Positions 32,071 through 41,367 of a stretch of 64,000 bases of DNA are shown piece after piece (the stretch's first letter is position 1; the number at the start of each line of letters is the position of its first letter). This DNA comes from Pseudopedobacter alpinus (lineage in GTDB: Bacteria > Bacteroidota > Bacteroidia > Sphingobacteriales > Sphingobacteriaceae), in assembly GCF_042684645.1 (NCBI RefSeq), contig NZ_JBHULV010000008.1, positions 310,001 to 374,000 of the forward strand, given 5' to 3'. Under the pieces are notes generated by a model that saw nothing but the letters and a program-made list of their open reading frames with translations, ran no database searches and was not told the origin of the DNA. Made by a program: the position numbers and the translations under genes.

Positions 32071-34566
32071 CTACCAAGCTTCCGCTTTAATTTGCTTACG
32101 CATTTCTTCAAATTTTACAGTAGGGTCTTTTTCTTCTGGTGCATTTACAAAATGGCTGAATTTTTTACGCATTTCTGGATTTTCGATAGCGGCTTTCCAT
32201 TCGCATTGGTAAGTGCTTACATGGTATTTCATTTGCTCTTCCAATTCTTCTGCAATTCCTAAACTATCGTTAATCACTACATTTTTTAAGTAAGCTATTC
32301 CACCATCCATTTTATTAAGCCAGGTTGCTGTTCGACTTAAAGGTTCGGCAGTTCTTACATAAAACATTAAAAATCTATCTAAATATATTACACAAGTTTC
32401 TTTATCAATATCCGCAGCTAATAATAAAGCATGTTGTGGTTTAGAACCTCCGTTTCCGCATACATATAAGTTATAGCCTTTTTCTGTTGCAATAATTCCA
32501 AAATCTTTTGATTGTGCTTCGGCGCATTCTCTAATACAGCCAGAAACACCTCCTTTTAGTTTATGAGGGGAACGTAAACCTTTATAGCGATCTTCAATTT
32601 CTATGGCAAAGCTTACGCTGTCTTGTAAACCAAATCTGCACCAAGTGCTTCCAACACAGCTTTTCACAGTTCTTAAAGATTTCCCGTAAGCATGTCCGCT
32701 TTCAAAGCCCGCATCAATTAACTCTTCCCAAATTGCAGGTAAATCGTTAAGGTGTGCACCAAATAAATCTATCCTTTGGCCGCCAGTAATCTTGGTGTAT
32801 AGATTATACTTTTTCCCAACCTGTCCAATAACAATCAGTTTATCTGGCGTAATTTCTCCGCCTGGTATTCTTGGTACAACAGAGTAAGTTCCGCCTTTTT
32901 GTATGTTTGCTAAAAAGCGGTCATTACTATCTTGTATGGTGTCTTGTTTCAAGATTAAATCGTTCCATAAACCTGCTAAAATATTTGCTACAGCTGGTTT
33001 GCAAGTTTCGCAACCATGGCCTGTACCAAAATGGTCTAGTACAGTATCAAAATCTTTTATTTTATTTAGCTTAATCAAATCCAGTAATTCTTGACGAGAG
33101 TAGTCAAAATGCTCACATAATACATTTTTTATGTAAACCCCATTTTGCTCCATGGTACCATTAATTAAATCTTTTACTAAAGGCACACAGCCACCACAGC
33201 CTGTGCCGGCTTTGGTGCATTTTTTTACTCCATTTAAATCGGTGCAACCGCCATCAGTAACAGCAGCGCATATCATTCCTTTGGTAACTGCTTCGCAAGA
33301 GCAAATGAGAGCATCGTCTGGTAAGGCCATAACTCCAGAGCCGCTTTCACCTTCGCCGCCTCTACTTCCTAAAATTAAATCTTCTGGATTTGGTGGTAAA
33401 ACCAGTTTATTATTTACGGTTTGCAACAAAATATTGTAAGCATCAGCATCGCCAATTAAAATACCTCCTAACAGGTATTTCCCATCATTGGTAATGTTAA
33501 TTCTTTTGTAAATTCCTTTGTGCGTATCTTCAAAAACAATGGTTCTTCCATTTGGTTCGCTTACAAAAGCATCCCCAAAACTGGCCACATCAACTCCAAT
33601 TAATTTTAGCTTGGTGCTCATGTCAAATCCAGTAAAGCTTTTCTCAATATTGCATAAATGCGATGCTACTACTTCTGCCATTTCGTAACCGGGTGCTACC
33701 AAGCCATAAATCATTTCTTGATGTAGTGCGCACTCGCCAATAGCAAAAATAGCTTCATCGCTAGTTTGCATTTTGTTATTTACTAATATGCCGCCTCTTG
33801 TGCCTACTTCTAAGCCAGCTAGCTTTGCCAATTCATCTCTGGGTCTAATACCTGCAGATATGACAAGCATATCAACCTCAAGTTTTGTGTCGTCATTAAA
33901 AACTAATGCCTCAATTTTATTCTCGCCAATAATTTCGCTGGTGCTTTTATTTAAATGAATATTTAATCCTAACTCATTCAGTTTTCCTTGCAAAAGACCG
34001 CTACCGGCACTATCTATTTGCCTTGGCATTAATCGTGGAGCAAATTCTATAACATGTGCGTCTTTAATTCCTAAATCTAAAACTGCTTTTGCTGCTTCTA
34101 ATCCTAATAGTCCGCCGCCCATTACCGCACCAATTTTTGCGGTTTTGGCATGTTCTTTCATTTGCTCTAAGTCTTCAATAGTTCTGTAAACAAATACTCC
34201 TTTTTTTTCTATACCTGGTATGTTTGGAACAAAAGGAGCCGAACCTGTGGCTAAAATTAAATAGTCGTAAGCTTGCAGAATTCCTTTTTGAGTATGTATG
34301 GTTTTAGTGTTTCGGTTAATTTCTAAAACAGGGTCTCCTAAATGTAAGGTGATGTTGTTTTCTTGATACCAAGTAGAGGTAGACATGCTTAAATCTTCCG
34401 CAGTTTTGCCGCTGAAATATTCGCTTAAATGCACCCTGTCATAAGCTCTTCTTGGTTCTTCTCCAAATACAATCATATTATAACTATCGGTTTTTGTTAC
34501 TAATTTTTCACAAAATTTATAACCAACCATTCCATTTCCGATAATTACTATATTTTTCTTATTCAT
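32071..34566 (-). CDS. nirB: Nitrite reductase (NADH) large subunit
   Basis: An 831-residue siroheme enzyme reducing nitrite to ammonium. Domains in order: a FAD/NAD(P)-binding pyridine nucleotide reductase (IVIIGNGMVGYKF at the start, GAVMGGGLLGLEAAKA near 150), a BFD-like [2Fe-2S] domain (CSCEAVTKG, then GCGGCVP), a second degenerate BFD-like stretch (GCETCKPAV), then the ferredoxin-like and siroheme domains. The siroheme [4Fe-4S] ligands are C637, C643, C677 and C681. Upstream is a 300-base AT-rich spacer shared with the divergent siroheme-synthesis gene. Confidence 0.95.
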   Translation of the reverse strand: MNKKNIVIIGNGMVGYKFCEKLVTKTDSYNMIVFGEEPRRAYDRVHLSEYFSGKTAEDLSMSTSTWYQENNITLHLGDPVLEINRNTKTIHTQKGILQAYDYLILATGSAPFVPNIPGIEKKGVFVYRTIEDLEQMKEHAKTAKIGAVMGGGLLGLEAAKAVLDLGIKDAHVIEFAPRLMPRQIDSAGSGLLQGKLNELGLNIHLNKSTSEIIGENKIEALVFNDDTKLEVDMLVISAGIRPRDELAKLAGLEVGTRGGILVNNKMQTSDEAIFAIGECALHQEMIYGLVAPGYEMAEVVASHLCNIEKSFTGFDMSTKLKLIGVDVASFGDAFVSEPNGRTIVFEDTHKGIYKRINITNDGKYLLGGILIGDADAYNILLQTVNNKLVLPPNPEDLILGSRGGEGESGSGVMALPDDALICSCEAVTKGMICAAVTDGGCTDLNGVKKCTKAGTGCGGCVPLVKDLINGTMEQNGVYIKNVLCEHFDYSRQELLDLIKLNKIKDFDTVLDHFGTGHGCETCKPAVANILAGLWNDLILKQDTIQDSNDRFLANIQKGGTYSVVPRIPGGEITPDKLIVIGQVGKKYNLYTKITGGQRIDLFGAHLNDLPAIWEELIDAGFESGHAYGKSLRTVKSCVGSTWCRFGLQDSVSFAIEIEDRYKGLRSPHKLKGGVSGCIRECAEAQSKDFGIIATEKGYNLYVCGNGGSKPQHALLLAADIDKETCVIYLDRFLMFYVRTAEPLSRTATWLNKMDGGIAYLKNVVINDSLGIAEELEEQMKYHVSTYQCEWKAAIENPEMRKKFSHFVNAPEEKDPTVKFEEMRKQIKAEAW

Positions 34567-34866
34567 ATTTAGTTGTTTTTTAATAAAAACCTATTTTTTG
34601 TTATTTAATCTTTATAATATTGTGATTGAAATAAATATTGTATGATTAATATTATAATAATCACTTATTTTATTTTATAAATTTATGTATTTATATGTTT
34701 TTTATAATAAATAATAGTAAAAAATGATAATTTTTAGCATAATATTAAATTTCATATATTAAATTATTGGTTTTTTATTAAAATTTTAATGTAAAATGTA
34801 TAAATTTTAAAAAATTACTTATTTTTTGTAGGTTATTATTGTTGATAATTGGTTAAAATTGAAAAA
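34567..34866. promoter_or_regulatory. Divergent nirB / cobA promoter region
   Basis: 300 very AT-rich bases with no gene. A dyad TGATTA-N9-TAATCA lies at 34643-34663. Promoters could not be placed. The shared spacer suggests joint control of nitrite reductase and siroheme synthesis. Confidence 0.5.
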
Positions 34867-35574
34867 ATGGAGTTAATTGTTGTAGGTGCAGGCCCAGGAG
34901 ATCCAGAATTGATCACTTTAAAAGCTATAAATGCTTTAAAAAGAGCAGATGTTATACTATATGATAATTTAGCAAATAAGATTTTGTTAGATTATAAGAA
35001 AGACAGCTGCGAATTGGTGTATGTTGGCAAAACTCCTTACCAAAAATATAATAGTCAAGAAGAAATTCATGCCTTAATAAAAGAAAATGCTCAAAAACAC
35101 GAGGTTGTTGTCCGTTTAAAGGGTGGGGACCCTTTTGTTTTTGGAAGGGGAATGGAAGAGATAATTTTTGCTAGGGGAATAGGCATGAAAACTAGTTATA
35201 TTCCGGGTATAACCAGCATGTTAGCCATAGGGTTATGTGATATTCCATTAACTCACCGTGGGGTAAGTGAAGGTTTGTGGATTGTTACTGGAACAAAAAA
35301 AGACGGTAGTTTATCAAGAGATATTGAATTGGCTTTGCAAAGTAAAACTACTTTGGTTATATATATGGGTATGAAAAACTTGCCTTTTATTATTGAAGCG
35401 GCTATTAAAGCAGGTAAACCTAATACTTCGGCAGCATTAATTCAAAATGCTTCTTTACCAAGCATGAAAATGGTAAAGGGGAATTTATGCGATTTGCATG
35501 ATTTAGCAACACAACATGAAATTACACACCCTGCATTAATTGTTATAGGCGATGTAACTCAAGTAATGCCATAA
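34867..35574 (+). CDS. cobA: Uroporphyrinogen-III C-methyltransferase
   Basis: A 235-residue SAM-dependent enzyme making precorrin-2, the first step to siroheme. The family blocks VGAGPGDPELITLKA at the N-terminus and VVRLKGGDPFVFGRG near residue 80 are intact. The ATG at 34867 is preferred to the TTG six codons upstream because it starts directly at the first beta-strand. It is divergent from nirB, whose siroheme it helps supply. No fused dehydrogenase/ferrochelatase (CysG) part is present, so another gene must finish siroheme. Confidence 0.93.
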   Translation: MELIVVGAGPGDPELITLKAINALKRADVILYDNLANKILLDYKKDSCELVYVGKTPYQKYNSQEEIHALIKENAQKHEVVVRLKGGDPFVFGRGMEEIIFARGIGMKTSYIPGITSMLAIGLCDIPLTHRGVSEGLWIVTGTKKDGSLSRDIELALQSKTTLVIYMGMKNLPFIIEAAIKAGKPNTSAALIQNASLPSMKMVKGNLCDLHDLATQHEITHPALIVIGDVTQVMP

Positions 35575-35576
35575 AT

Positions 35577-36296
35577 TTAGATTTTTAAGAATTGTTCGGG
35601 CTTATCTGTAGTAATATAGCTAAGCCCTTTATTTTTCAAGCTGATAAAAATTTGTTTGTTGTTAACAGTCCAACTTTTAACTGTTAGTCTTAGTTTTATA
35701 GCATCCGCTATAATTTCGGGCTTATTTAAAAATTCTTTATAATGGAAGCTAATTGCATATAAACCTAAGTGTGCAAGTTGAACTATCGGTTTATCATTAC
35801 TTAAATAAGCTACTTTAGCATTTTGTAGATTTTGGATAATATATAAACAAGCGTCAAAGTCAAAGCTGATAAATTCAACTATATGTTGAGCTTTTAGTTG
35901 ATTAACCAATTTTATTATAGATTTTGCAAGTAGCAGTGTTCTGCTTTTGTTTATTTCTGATGCCTTTAATTCGATGATTAGTTTTGTAGTATTATTTTTT
36001 AAACATTCAATAATGCAATCTTCTAGTTTAGGGATATTTTCTCCGTTAAATAATTGATGTTTTAAAAGCTCTTTATAATTTGAGGTTTCAATATGTTGAT
36101 TGAAAAATTCAGCATCATGATTTACTACAATAATTTCATCAGCTGTTAAATGCACATCCAGTTCAGAACCAAAACAACCTAATTTTATGGCTTGTTGTAA
36201 TGATGCAATAGAGTTTTGCGGTAAATTAAATTCTTTCCAGGCACCACGATGGGCAATGATGATATTTTTTACAGCAGGAATCTCATCAACATACAT
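35577..36296 (-). CDS. Glycerophosphodiester phosphodiesterase family protein
   Basis: A 239-residue TIM-barrel phosphodiesterase. The N-terminal catalytic blocks are IIAHRG (His and Arg), SELDVHLT (Glu and Asp, metal) and VVNHD (His). It hydrolyses glycerophosphodiesters to glycerol-3-phosphate and an alcohol. No signal peptide is seen, so probably cytoplasmic. Convergent with cobA, with two bases between stops. Confidence 0.9.
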   Translation of the reverse strand: MYVDEIPAVKNIIIAHRGAWKEFNLPQNSIASLQQAIKLGCFGSELDVHLTADEIIVVNHDAEFFNQHIETSNYKELLKHQLFNGENIPKLEDCIIECLKNNTTKLIIELKASEINKSRTLLLAKSIIKLVNQLKAQHIVEFISFDFDACLYIIQNLQNAKVAYLSNDKPIVQLAHLGLYAISFHYKEFLNKPEIIADAIKLRLTVKSWTVNNKQIFISLKNKGLSYITTDKPEQFLKI

Positions 36297-36359
36297 TCCT
36301 AAATTTAGGAAATTATTAAGATTTGATGTATGGATTAATAGAATTTTAAAGAAAAATGA

Positions 36360-36377
36360 CTTAGTAAATTTACTAAG
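36360..36377 (-). terminator. Possible terminator of the lipoprotein gene
   Basis: An 18-base perfect palindrome, CTTAGTAAATTTACTAAG, lies 17 bases after the stop of the 36394-36879 gene and is followed leftward by TCATTTTTC. The stem is short and AT-rich, so the call is weak. Confidence 0.4.
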
Positions 36378-36393
36378 CCACTTTTTAAATATT

Positions 36394-36879
36394 TTATTGT
36401 GCGCTTAAATTGTAGACAATTCTTGCGGTGTTACCATTAGGCAAAGTAAATGGAGAGCTTACTGTTAAAGCATCTTTACTTGCAGCATCAATGTTTAATT
36501 GGTAACCATCAGTTACTTCACGGGCTTTTTCACCGTCATCAACTTTTTTAAATTGAAATATTGGGTTTGTACCATTATTTATTAACGACCAGTAAATGTT
36601 TTGTGTTGTTCCGTTTGATAAAGTAATAATACCGCTATTTCCTCCATATAATTTCCAAATACTTCCTGTGAAATTTTGATAAGGAGCCATGTCAAAAGCG
36701 TTTTTAATTTGATAACCTGCAGGGAAACCTTCTAAACTTACGTTGTTAACTGTCCAAGTATTAGAAATTGTACCTTTTGAAACTTTATAATTAGTTGATG
36801 CAGCATTTTTTGATGCGCAAGAACTTATAATGATAGCCATTAGGCAAAAACTTAATGTTGTTAAAATAACTTTTTTCAT
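36394..36879 (-). CDS. Hypothetical lipoprotein, lipocalin-like
   Basis: A 161-residue protein with a lipoprotein signal (ISSC, C21). After a short linker comes a beta-rich domain starting GTISNTWTVNNVSLEG, with repeated W-K/W-S strands (GSIWKLYGG, NIYWSLIN), like the small lipocalin-like lipoproteins of Bacteroidota. Outer-membrane attached, function unknown. Monocistronic. Confidence 0.75.
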   Translation of the reverse strand: MKKVILTTLSFCLMAIIISSCASKNAASTNYKVSKGTISNTWTVNNVSLEGFPAGYQIKNAFDMAPYQNFTGSIWKLYGGNSGIITLSNGTTQNIYWSLINNGTNPIFQFKKVDDGEKAREVTDGYQLNIDAASKDALTVSSPFTLPNGNTARIVYNLSAQ

Positions 36880-37178
36880 TTCTTTAAAATTTGATAGTGT
36901 GTAATTAAATGTTGTATTGGATGGGGCTGTTCAAAAACAAAGCCACATAAAAAATAGGGGCATAAAAAAACAGCGCATTTTTTATTTAATAGCAGATAAA
37001 CTATTTTAAATTAAAAACACCAACGGACTAAACTGAAAATATTAAATTATAGTGTGTTTCATTTGATAATAAAGTTTGACTATTTTTGTTTGATAAGCTA
37101 AAAGCACTCCAAATTGTTAATTTTTAGATATTTGATGTGATTAAAACTTAATAAATATTAGTTAATAAATAAGAATCT
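36880..37178. other. Intergenic region
   Basis: No gene is seen. It contains AAAAAAACAGCGCATTTTT at 36964-36982, identical over 19 bases to one arm of the palindrome at 37833-37860 but without its partner arm. Confidence 0.5.
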
Positions 37179-37385
37179 ATGAAAGTATTATTAGATATTA
37201 AAGATGCAAAAGCTGATTTTGTAATGGAACTTTTAGAAAGTTTCTCGTTTGTAAAGGCTAAAACAATTACACCTCAAAAGGCTGAGGTTTTGGAGGGGAT
37301 AAAGGAAGCGATAGAGGAAATTAACCTAGTAAAGGCTGGAAAACTAAAAGGCCGTAATGCCGAAGAGCTTTTTGATGAGGTATAA
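37179..37385 (+). CDS. Antitoxin-like protein of a type II toxin-antitoxin pair
   Basis: A 68-residue, mostly helical protein (MKVLLDIKDAKADFVMELLE, then KAEVLEGIKEAIEEINLVKAG). It has the size and position of the antitoxin partner of RelE/ParE toxins, and its end overlaps the toxin start by 11 bases. Such antitoxins neutralise the toxin and usually repress the operon. The family name is not certain. Confidence 0.75.
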   Translation: MKVLLDIKDAKADFVMELLESFSFVKAKTITPQKAEVLEGIKEAIEEINLVKAGKLKGRNAEELFDEV

Positions 37386-37701
37386 AATAATAGCTATACC
37401 CAGATTTGAAAAAGATCTTAAACTTCTTGCTAAGAAATACCCATCAATAAAAAATGAATATTTAAATCTGCTAAATGATTTAAAGGTAAAGCCAGAGATA
37501 GGCGTTCCATTAGGTAACAATTGCTATAAGATTCGTATTTCTATCGCCTCTAAAAGAAAGGGGAAGTCTGGAGGAGCAAGAGTAATTACTTATTTACAAA
37601 TTCATGAGGGAACAATTTTTTTGCTAACCATTTTCGATAAGTCAGAGACTGATAATATTTCCAACAATGATATTTCAGAACTTATGAAATTTATCATATA
37701 A
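37375..37701 (+). CDS. RelE/ParE family toxin-like protein
   Basis: About 108 residues beginning MRYKIIAIPRFEKDLKLLAK, the usual opening of RelE/ParE superfamily toxins, with NNCYKIRISI and VITYLQIHEGTIFLLTIFDK strands further on. The ATG at 37375 is preferred to the one at 37357 because it matches the family N-terminus and leaves a normal short overlap with the antitoxin. The target (mRNA or gyrase) cannot be told by eye. Confidence 0.8.
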   Translation: MRYKIIAIPRFEKDLKLLAKKYPSIKNEYLNLLNDLKVKPEIGVPLGNNCYKIRISIASKRKGKSGGARVITYLQIHEGTIFLLTIFDKSETDNISNNDISELMKFII

Positions 37702-37832
37702 TCAATTTTGACTATAATGTTAAAATCTTTTTAACTAAATCTTTCTCAAATTTATAATCAAGAGTTGGAGCAGAGTTTGATTAATATTATACCTTTCAGT
37801 GAATTTACTAAAGTTAATTTTTGATAAAAAAA

Positions 37833-37860
37833 AACAGCGCATTTTTAAAAATGCGCTGTT
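37833..37860. terminator. Perfect 28-base palindromic terminator
   Basis: AACAGCGCATTTTT (37833-37846) and its exact reverse complement (37847-37860), preceded by a run of A, give a strong terminator for the leftward FloA operon's 3' side and possibly for the rightward toxin gene. Confidence 0.8.
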
Positions 37861-37878
37861 AATTGTGTCTTTACTGTA

Positions 37879-37907
37879 GGCTTTCAGCTTTAGGCCTTCA
37901 GCCTTTA
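37879..37907. repeat. Two 14-15 bp tandem units
   Basis: GGCTTTCAGCTTTA is followed by GGCCTTCAGCCTTTA. The units resemble those at 6922-6960, and both arrays end at the stop of a leftward gene. Confidence 0.5.
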
Positions 37908-37913
37908 ACATAA

Positions 37914-38891
37914 TTATTTCTGATCTCCGCTTCTTGGTTTAGAAATAGACTCTCTCATATCAGTATCTGCTTGGATATTTTGCATTTTATAATAATCCAT
38001 AATACCTAAGTTTCCACTTCTAAAAGATTCGGCTATAGCCAAAGGAATTTGAGATTCTGCTTCAATAACTTTTGCTCTTGCATCTTGTGCTTTAGCAATC
38101 ATTTCTTGCTCAAAAGCAACCGCAAATGCTCTACGCTCTTCTGCTTTAGCATTAGCCACTTTTAAATCGGCTTCCGCTTGGTCTGTTTGTAATTTAGCAC
38201 CAATGTTATCACCAATGTCAATATCGGCAATATCAATAGATAAAATCTCGAAAGCTGTACCAGAATCTAATCCTTTACTTAATACCACTTTAGATATTTT
38301 ATCTGGGTTTTCTAATACTTCTTTATGGCTAACGGCAGAACCAATAGTGGTTACAATACCTTCGCCAACTCTGGCTAAAATGGTTTCTTCGCCAGCACCA
38401 CCAACCAATTGGTTAATGTTTGCTCTTACCGTAACTCTTGCTTTGGCAATTAATTGAATACCATCCTTTGCTACTGCTGCAACAGGTGGCGTATTAATTA
38501 CTCGTGGATTTACCGATAATTGTACGGCCTCAAAAACATCACGCCCAGCTAAATCAATAGCAGTAGCTAATTTAAAATCTAAAGGAATATTTGCCTTATC
38601 GGCAGATATTAAAGACTTAATTACATTATTAACATGTCCACCAGCTAAGTAATGAGTTTCAATCTCATTAGAGGTAATGTTTAAGCCCGCTTTTGTAGAG
38701 GTAATCATTGCGTTTACTACTAATGAAGGCGGTACTCTTCTTAAACGCATTAAAACCAAGTTTAACAGATTTACCTTTACACCAGATAGTTGTGCAGTAA
38801 ACCACAAATTAACTGGTAAAATGTAAAACAAGAAGAAGAAGGCAACTACACTTCCAATGATGATAAAAATAATACTGAATGATGGATCCAT
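37914..38891 (-). CDS. floA: Flotillin-like protein FloA (SPFH/UPF0365)
   Basis: A 325-residue membrane-anchored scaffold protein. It has an N-terminal hydrophobic hairpin (about residues 5-35), an SPFH domain (about 40-220) and a C-terminal Ala/Glu-rich coiled coil (QAEADLKVANAKAEERRAFA). FloA proteins organise membrane microdomains. Last gene of a long leftward run, 16 bases after the peroxiredoxin gene. Confidence 0.93.
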   Translation of the reverse strand: MDPSFSIIFIIIGSVVAFFFLFYILPVNLWFTAQLSGVKVNLLNLVLMRLRRVPPSLVVNAMITSTKAGLNITSNEIETHYLAGGHVNNVIKSLISADKANIPLDFKLATAIDLAGRDVFEAVQLSVNPRVINTPPVAAVAKDGIQLIAKARVTVRANINQLVGGAGEETILARVGEGIVTTIGSAVSHKEVLENPDKISKVVLSKGLDSGTAFEILSIDIADIDIGDNIGAKLQTDQAEADLKVANAKAEERRAFAVAFEQEMIAKAQDARAKVIEAESQIPLAIAESFRSGNLGIMDYYKMQNIQADTDMRESISKPRSGDQK

Positions 38892-38907
38892 TATTTAATG
38901 TTTAGGT

Positions 38908-39369
38908 TTATTTTACAATATCGTCAATTGCTTTGAAGTTAGGCAAATCTCCGGCAGATTCTAACACTTCTGCATAAATAACTTTTTGATTTTCATCAAT
39001 TACAAAAGCAGCTCTTTTAGAAACACCTTTTAAATTGAAAACAAACTCTTCATAAATTGCTCCGTAAGCGTTTGAAGCCTCTTTATTAAAGTCAGATAAT
39101 AGTGGGAACTGATAATTATTATCTTCTTTAAACTTAGCTAATGTAAAAGGCGAATCAACAGAAATGCCTAAAACTTGCGCTCCTAAACCTTCGTAAAAAC
39201 CAAAGTTATCTCGCATGGTGCAAAGTTGGGTAGTACAAACGCCCGTAAAAGCCATCGGAAAAAAATGAATAACTACTTTTTTACCTGCAAAATCTTTTAA
39301 ATTAACTTCTTTTAAATCTGAACTAAATAAGGTGAAATTTGGTGCTTGATCTCCAATTTTTAATGACAT
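38908..39369 (-). CDS. Peroxiredoxin (AhpE/BCP-like)
   Basis: A 153-residue thiol peroxidase. The peroxidatic cysteine is C45 in PMAFTGVC, matching the PxxxTxxC motif. C50, five residues on, could be a resolving cysteine as in atypical two-Cys enzymes. The N-terminus (IGDQAPNFTL) is typical of the family. Cytoplasmic. It reduces peroxides with thioredoxin or a similar donor. Confidence 0.93.
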   Translation of the reverse strand: MSLKIGDQAPNFTLFSSDLKEVNLKDFAGKKVVIHFFPMAFTGVCTTQLCTMRDNFGFYEGLGAQVLGISVDSPFTLAKFKEDNNYQFPLLSDFNKEASNAYGAIYEEFVFNLKGVSKRAAFVIDENQKVIYAEVLESAGDLPNFKAIDDIVK

Positions 39370-39424
39370 AATTTTTAATTTTTAAATTGTTTCAATATAA
39401 TGATTGTTTGTTAAACCAGTGTTA

Positions 39425-40342
39425 TTAATCATTTGTTTTTAATAAATTTAACTGTTTTTCCATTATGGCTATTCCTTCTGTAAAAGAATGTGGATTATAG
39501 CCTAACTCTTTAATGGACTTATCTAAATTAAAACCTGTTTTTACCGGGCGCTTTGCAGCTTGGTTTAAAGATGCCGAACTAATTGGATTAATTAAACTTT
39601 TATCTAAACCATAATAGTCCGCAACTTGTTCAACCAATTCTATAATACTCATCATATCTTTGCCCGATGCGTTAAAAACTCCTTGCGCTTCTTTTTCTGC
39701 GGCCAATAAACATATTTCGGCTAAATCTTCTGCCAGTGTTGGCATACGCCACTGGTCGTTTACAATATTAATTGGGTTGCCTTTTTCTAAAGCCCCTTTT
39801 GCCCATAATACAATATTACTACGGCTCATGTCGCTCACAATTCCATAAACGATGATGGTGCGCAATACCGTCCATTTGATGTTGGATTGTTGCAAAAGCA
39901 ATTCGGCAGCTAGTTTAGACTCTCCGTAAAATGAAACCGGACAAGGTTGTGCATCTTCTTTATATGGGCCAGCTAAACCGTCAAAAATAAAATCGGTTGA
40001 TAAATGGATTAATTGTGCATTATGCTTTTCACAAGAATTGATAAGGTTTTCAACTGCCGTAACATTTAAAGCCCAACATTCTTCTTTTTCTGTTTCACAG
40101 GTATCAACATTAGTCATTGCAGCGGTATTTATTACTACATCTGGTAAAAAATTAGCAATTACGCTTTCAATGCTTTCAGCATTTAAAATGTCCATTTCTG
40201 CATAAACATACCCTTCTTTTATTGGAAATCTATTGATGCCTTTTCCAGTAGCAATTAATTCAAAATCATTTTTCGCTAAAATTCTTTCTGTTAATTTTTG
40301 GCCTAGTAAACCATTGCTTCCTGTAACTAATATTTTTTTCAT
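39425..40342 (-). CDS. RmlD-like NAD(P)-dependent sugar reductase (extended SDR)
   Basis: A 305-residue protein of the dTDP-4-dehydrorhamnose reductase/RmlD type. It has the nucleotide-binding VTGSNGLLGQKL at the start, NTAAMTNVDTCE, STDFIFDG and the catalytic YGESK. No other rhamnose genes are nearby, so the real substrate is open. It lies in a leftward run between the SRPBCC protein and the peroxiredoxin. Confidence 0.85.
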   Translation of the reverse strand: MKKILVTGSNGLLGQKLTERILAKNDFELIATGKGINRFPIKEGYVYAEMDILNAESIESVIANFLPDVVINTAAMTNVDTCETEKEECWALNVTAVENLINSCEKHNAQLIHLSTDFIFDGLAGPYKEDAQPCPVSFYGESKLAAELLLQQSNIKWTVLRTIIVYGIVSDMSRSNIVLWAKGALEKGNPINIVNDQWRMPTLAEDLAEICLLAAEKEAQGVFNASGKDMMSIIELVEQVADYYGLDKSLINPISSASLNQAAKRPVKTGFNLDKSIKELGYNPHSFTEGIAIMEKQLNLLKTND

Positions 40343-40385
40343 TTATTTTATCTTAATTGAGCTTTAATCTGTTTTTAATTTTAGG

Positions 40386-41348
40386 CTATTCTGCCTCTGA
40401 TCTGCTTTTATTTATTTGTAAAATATTGTTTTGTATATCCTTCATTATCCACTTTGCCCACCAACTGGCATAAAAGTTAAAAGTGGTAGATAGTTTGAAA
40501 TAACTATATAAATGTAACCGGTAGGTATTTTCTGTAAGTTTTTCAAGTTCGTAAGTACCATTTAAAACATCAAAAAAATCGCCGCCAATAACCACATGCT
40601 CATCTAAAGTTGTTGATGGAATTTCGTGTGGATTAGCTTTTATGGAAAAAACCATTTTCTTTTGGTCAATATATTCAGAAACTGTTTCATGAAAAACCAA
40701 TCCGTTTGTAAAAACTGCCGCTCTGTATGCGCCAATTCCTTCATAATTTAATTCGGCCTTTAACGGACGAGGAAAACCTAAAAAATTTGTTAAATAGCCT
40801 TTATCTTGCGATTGGTTGATATTTTTTACTCGCGTTACGTTGCTCCAAATTTTATTTGCTGGCGCATTAATATCTATATAAGTATAGGCTTTATATTCTC
40901 CAGGAATGGTATTAACCAGAGATTCTAATGGAGAAATAAATAACGGGATTAAGGTTAAAATAGGTAAATAAAGTTTGTTGTCCGCTTTTTTGAGTTTAAA
41001 ATAGCCGCCAATTAACCCACCGATAGATGCAAATACAAAAAACAGTGGTAAAACCATTAGCCAACAAGCCCAACCTTCAATTTTAAAAAATAAAGTTATC
41101 AGTAGAAATAAAATCACTGGTACCCATGGCATAAAAATTTTGTAGGGTAGGCTTTTAGCATTTTCTAAACTTGAAAAGTAAATGGTAAGCGCACCAATAA
41201 TTGTTGGCAGGCATAACAAGAAAGAAATAGACATTACTTTAAAAAGACTTTCCCATGTTTCTACATCAAAAAAAGTCCTCAATACTAAAGCATAAGCAGT
41301 AGGGATTGCTATTATTTTTATGATGGTGATCAGTTTTTTATTATCCAT
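40386..41348 (-). CDS. SRPBCC-like membrane protein
   Basis: A 320-residue protein with four or so membrane segments in the first 150 residues. A soluble C-terminal domain follows (about 155-315) that begins YTYIDINAPANKIWSNVTRV, the usual opening of SRPBCC/polyketide-cyclase-like folds. These folds bind hydrophobic ligands in a cavity. The specific role is unknown. It sits 19 bases after the shikimate kinase gene. Confidence 0.7.
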   Translation of the reverse strand: MDNKKLITIIKIIAIPTAYALVLRTFFDVETWESLFKVMSISFLLCLPTIIGALTIYFSSLENAKSLPYKIFMPWVPVILFLLITLFFKIEGWACWLMVLPLFFVFASIGGLIGGYFKLKKADNKLYLPILTLIPLFISPLESLVNTIPGEYKAYTYIDINAPANKIWSNVTRVKNINQSQDKGYLTNFLGFPRPLKAELNYEGIGAYRAAVFTNGLVFHETVSEYIDQKKMVFSIKANPHEIPSTTLDEHVVIGGDFFDVLNGTYELEKLTENTYRLHLYSYFKLSTTFNFYASWWAKWIMKDIQNNILQINKSRSEAE

Positions 41349-41367
41349 GGCTAGTCAAAATTATCAT

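Noticed and set aside
34643..34663. TGATTA-N9-TAATCA dyad as a Crp/Fnr operator
   Set aside because: The half-site differs from the AATATCAAT sites at 30482-30553, and such AT-rich dyads are common by chance in this spacer. It is mentioned only within the promoter region.
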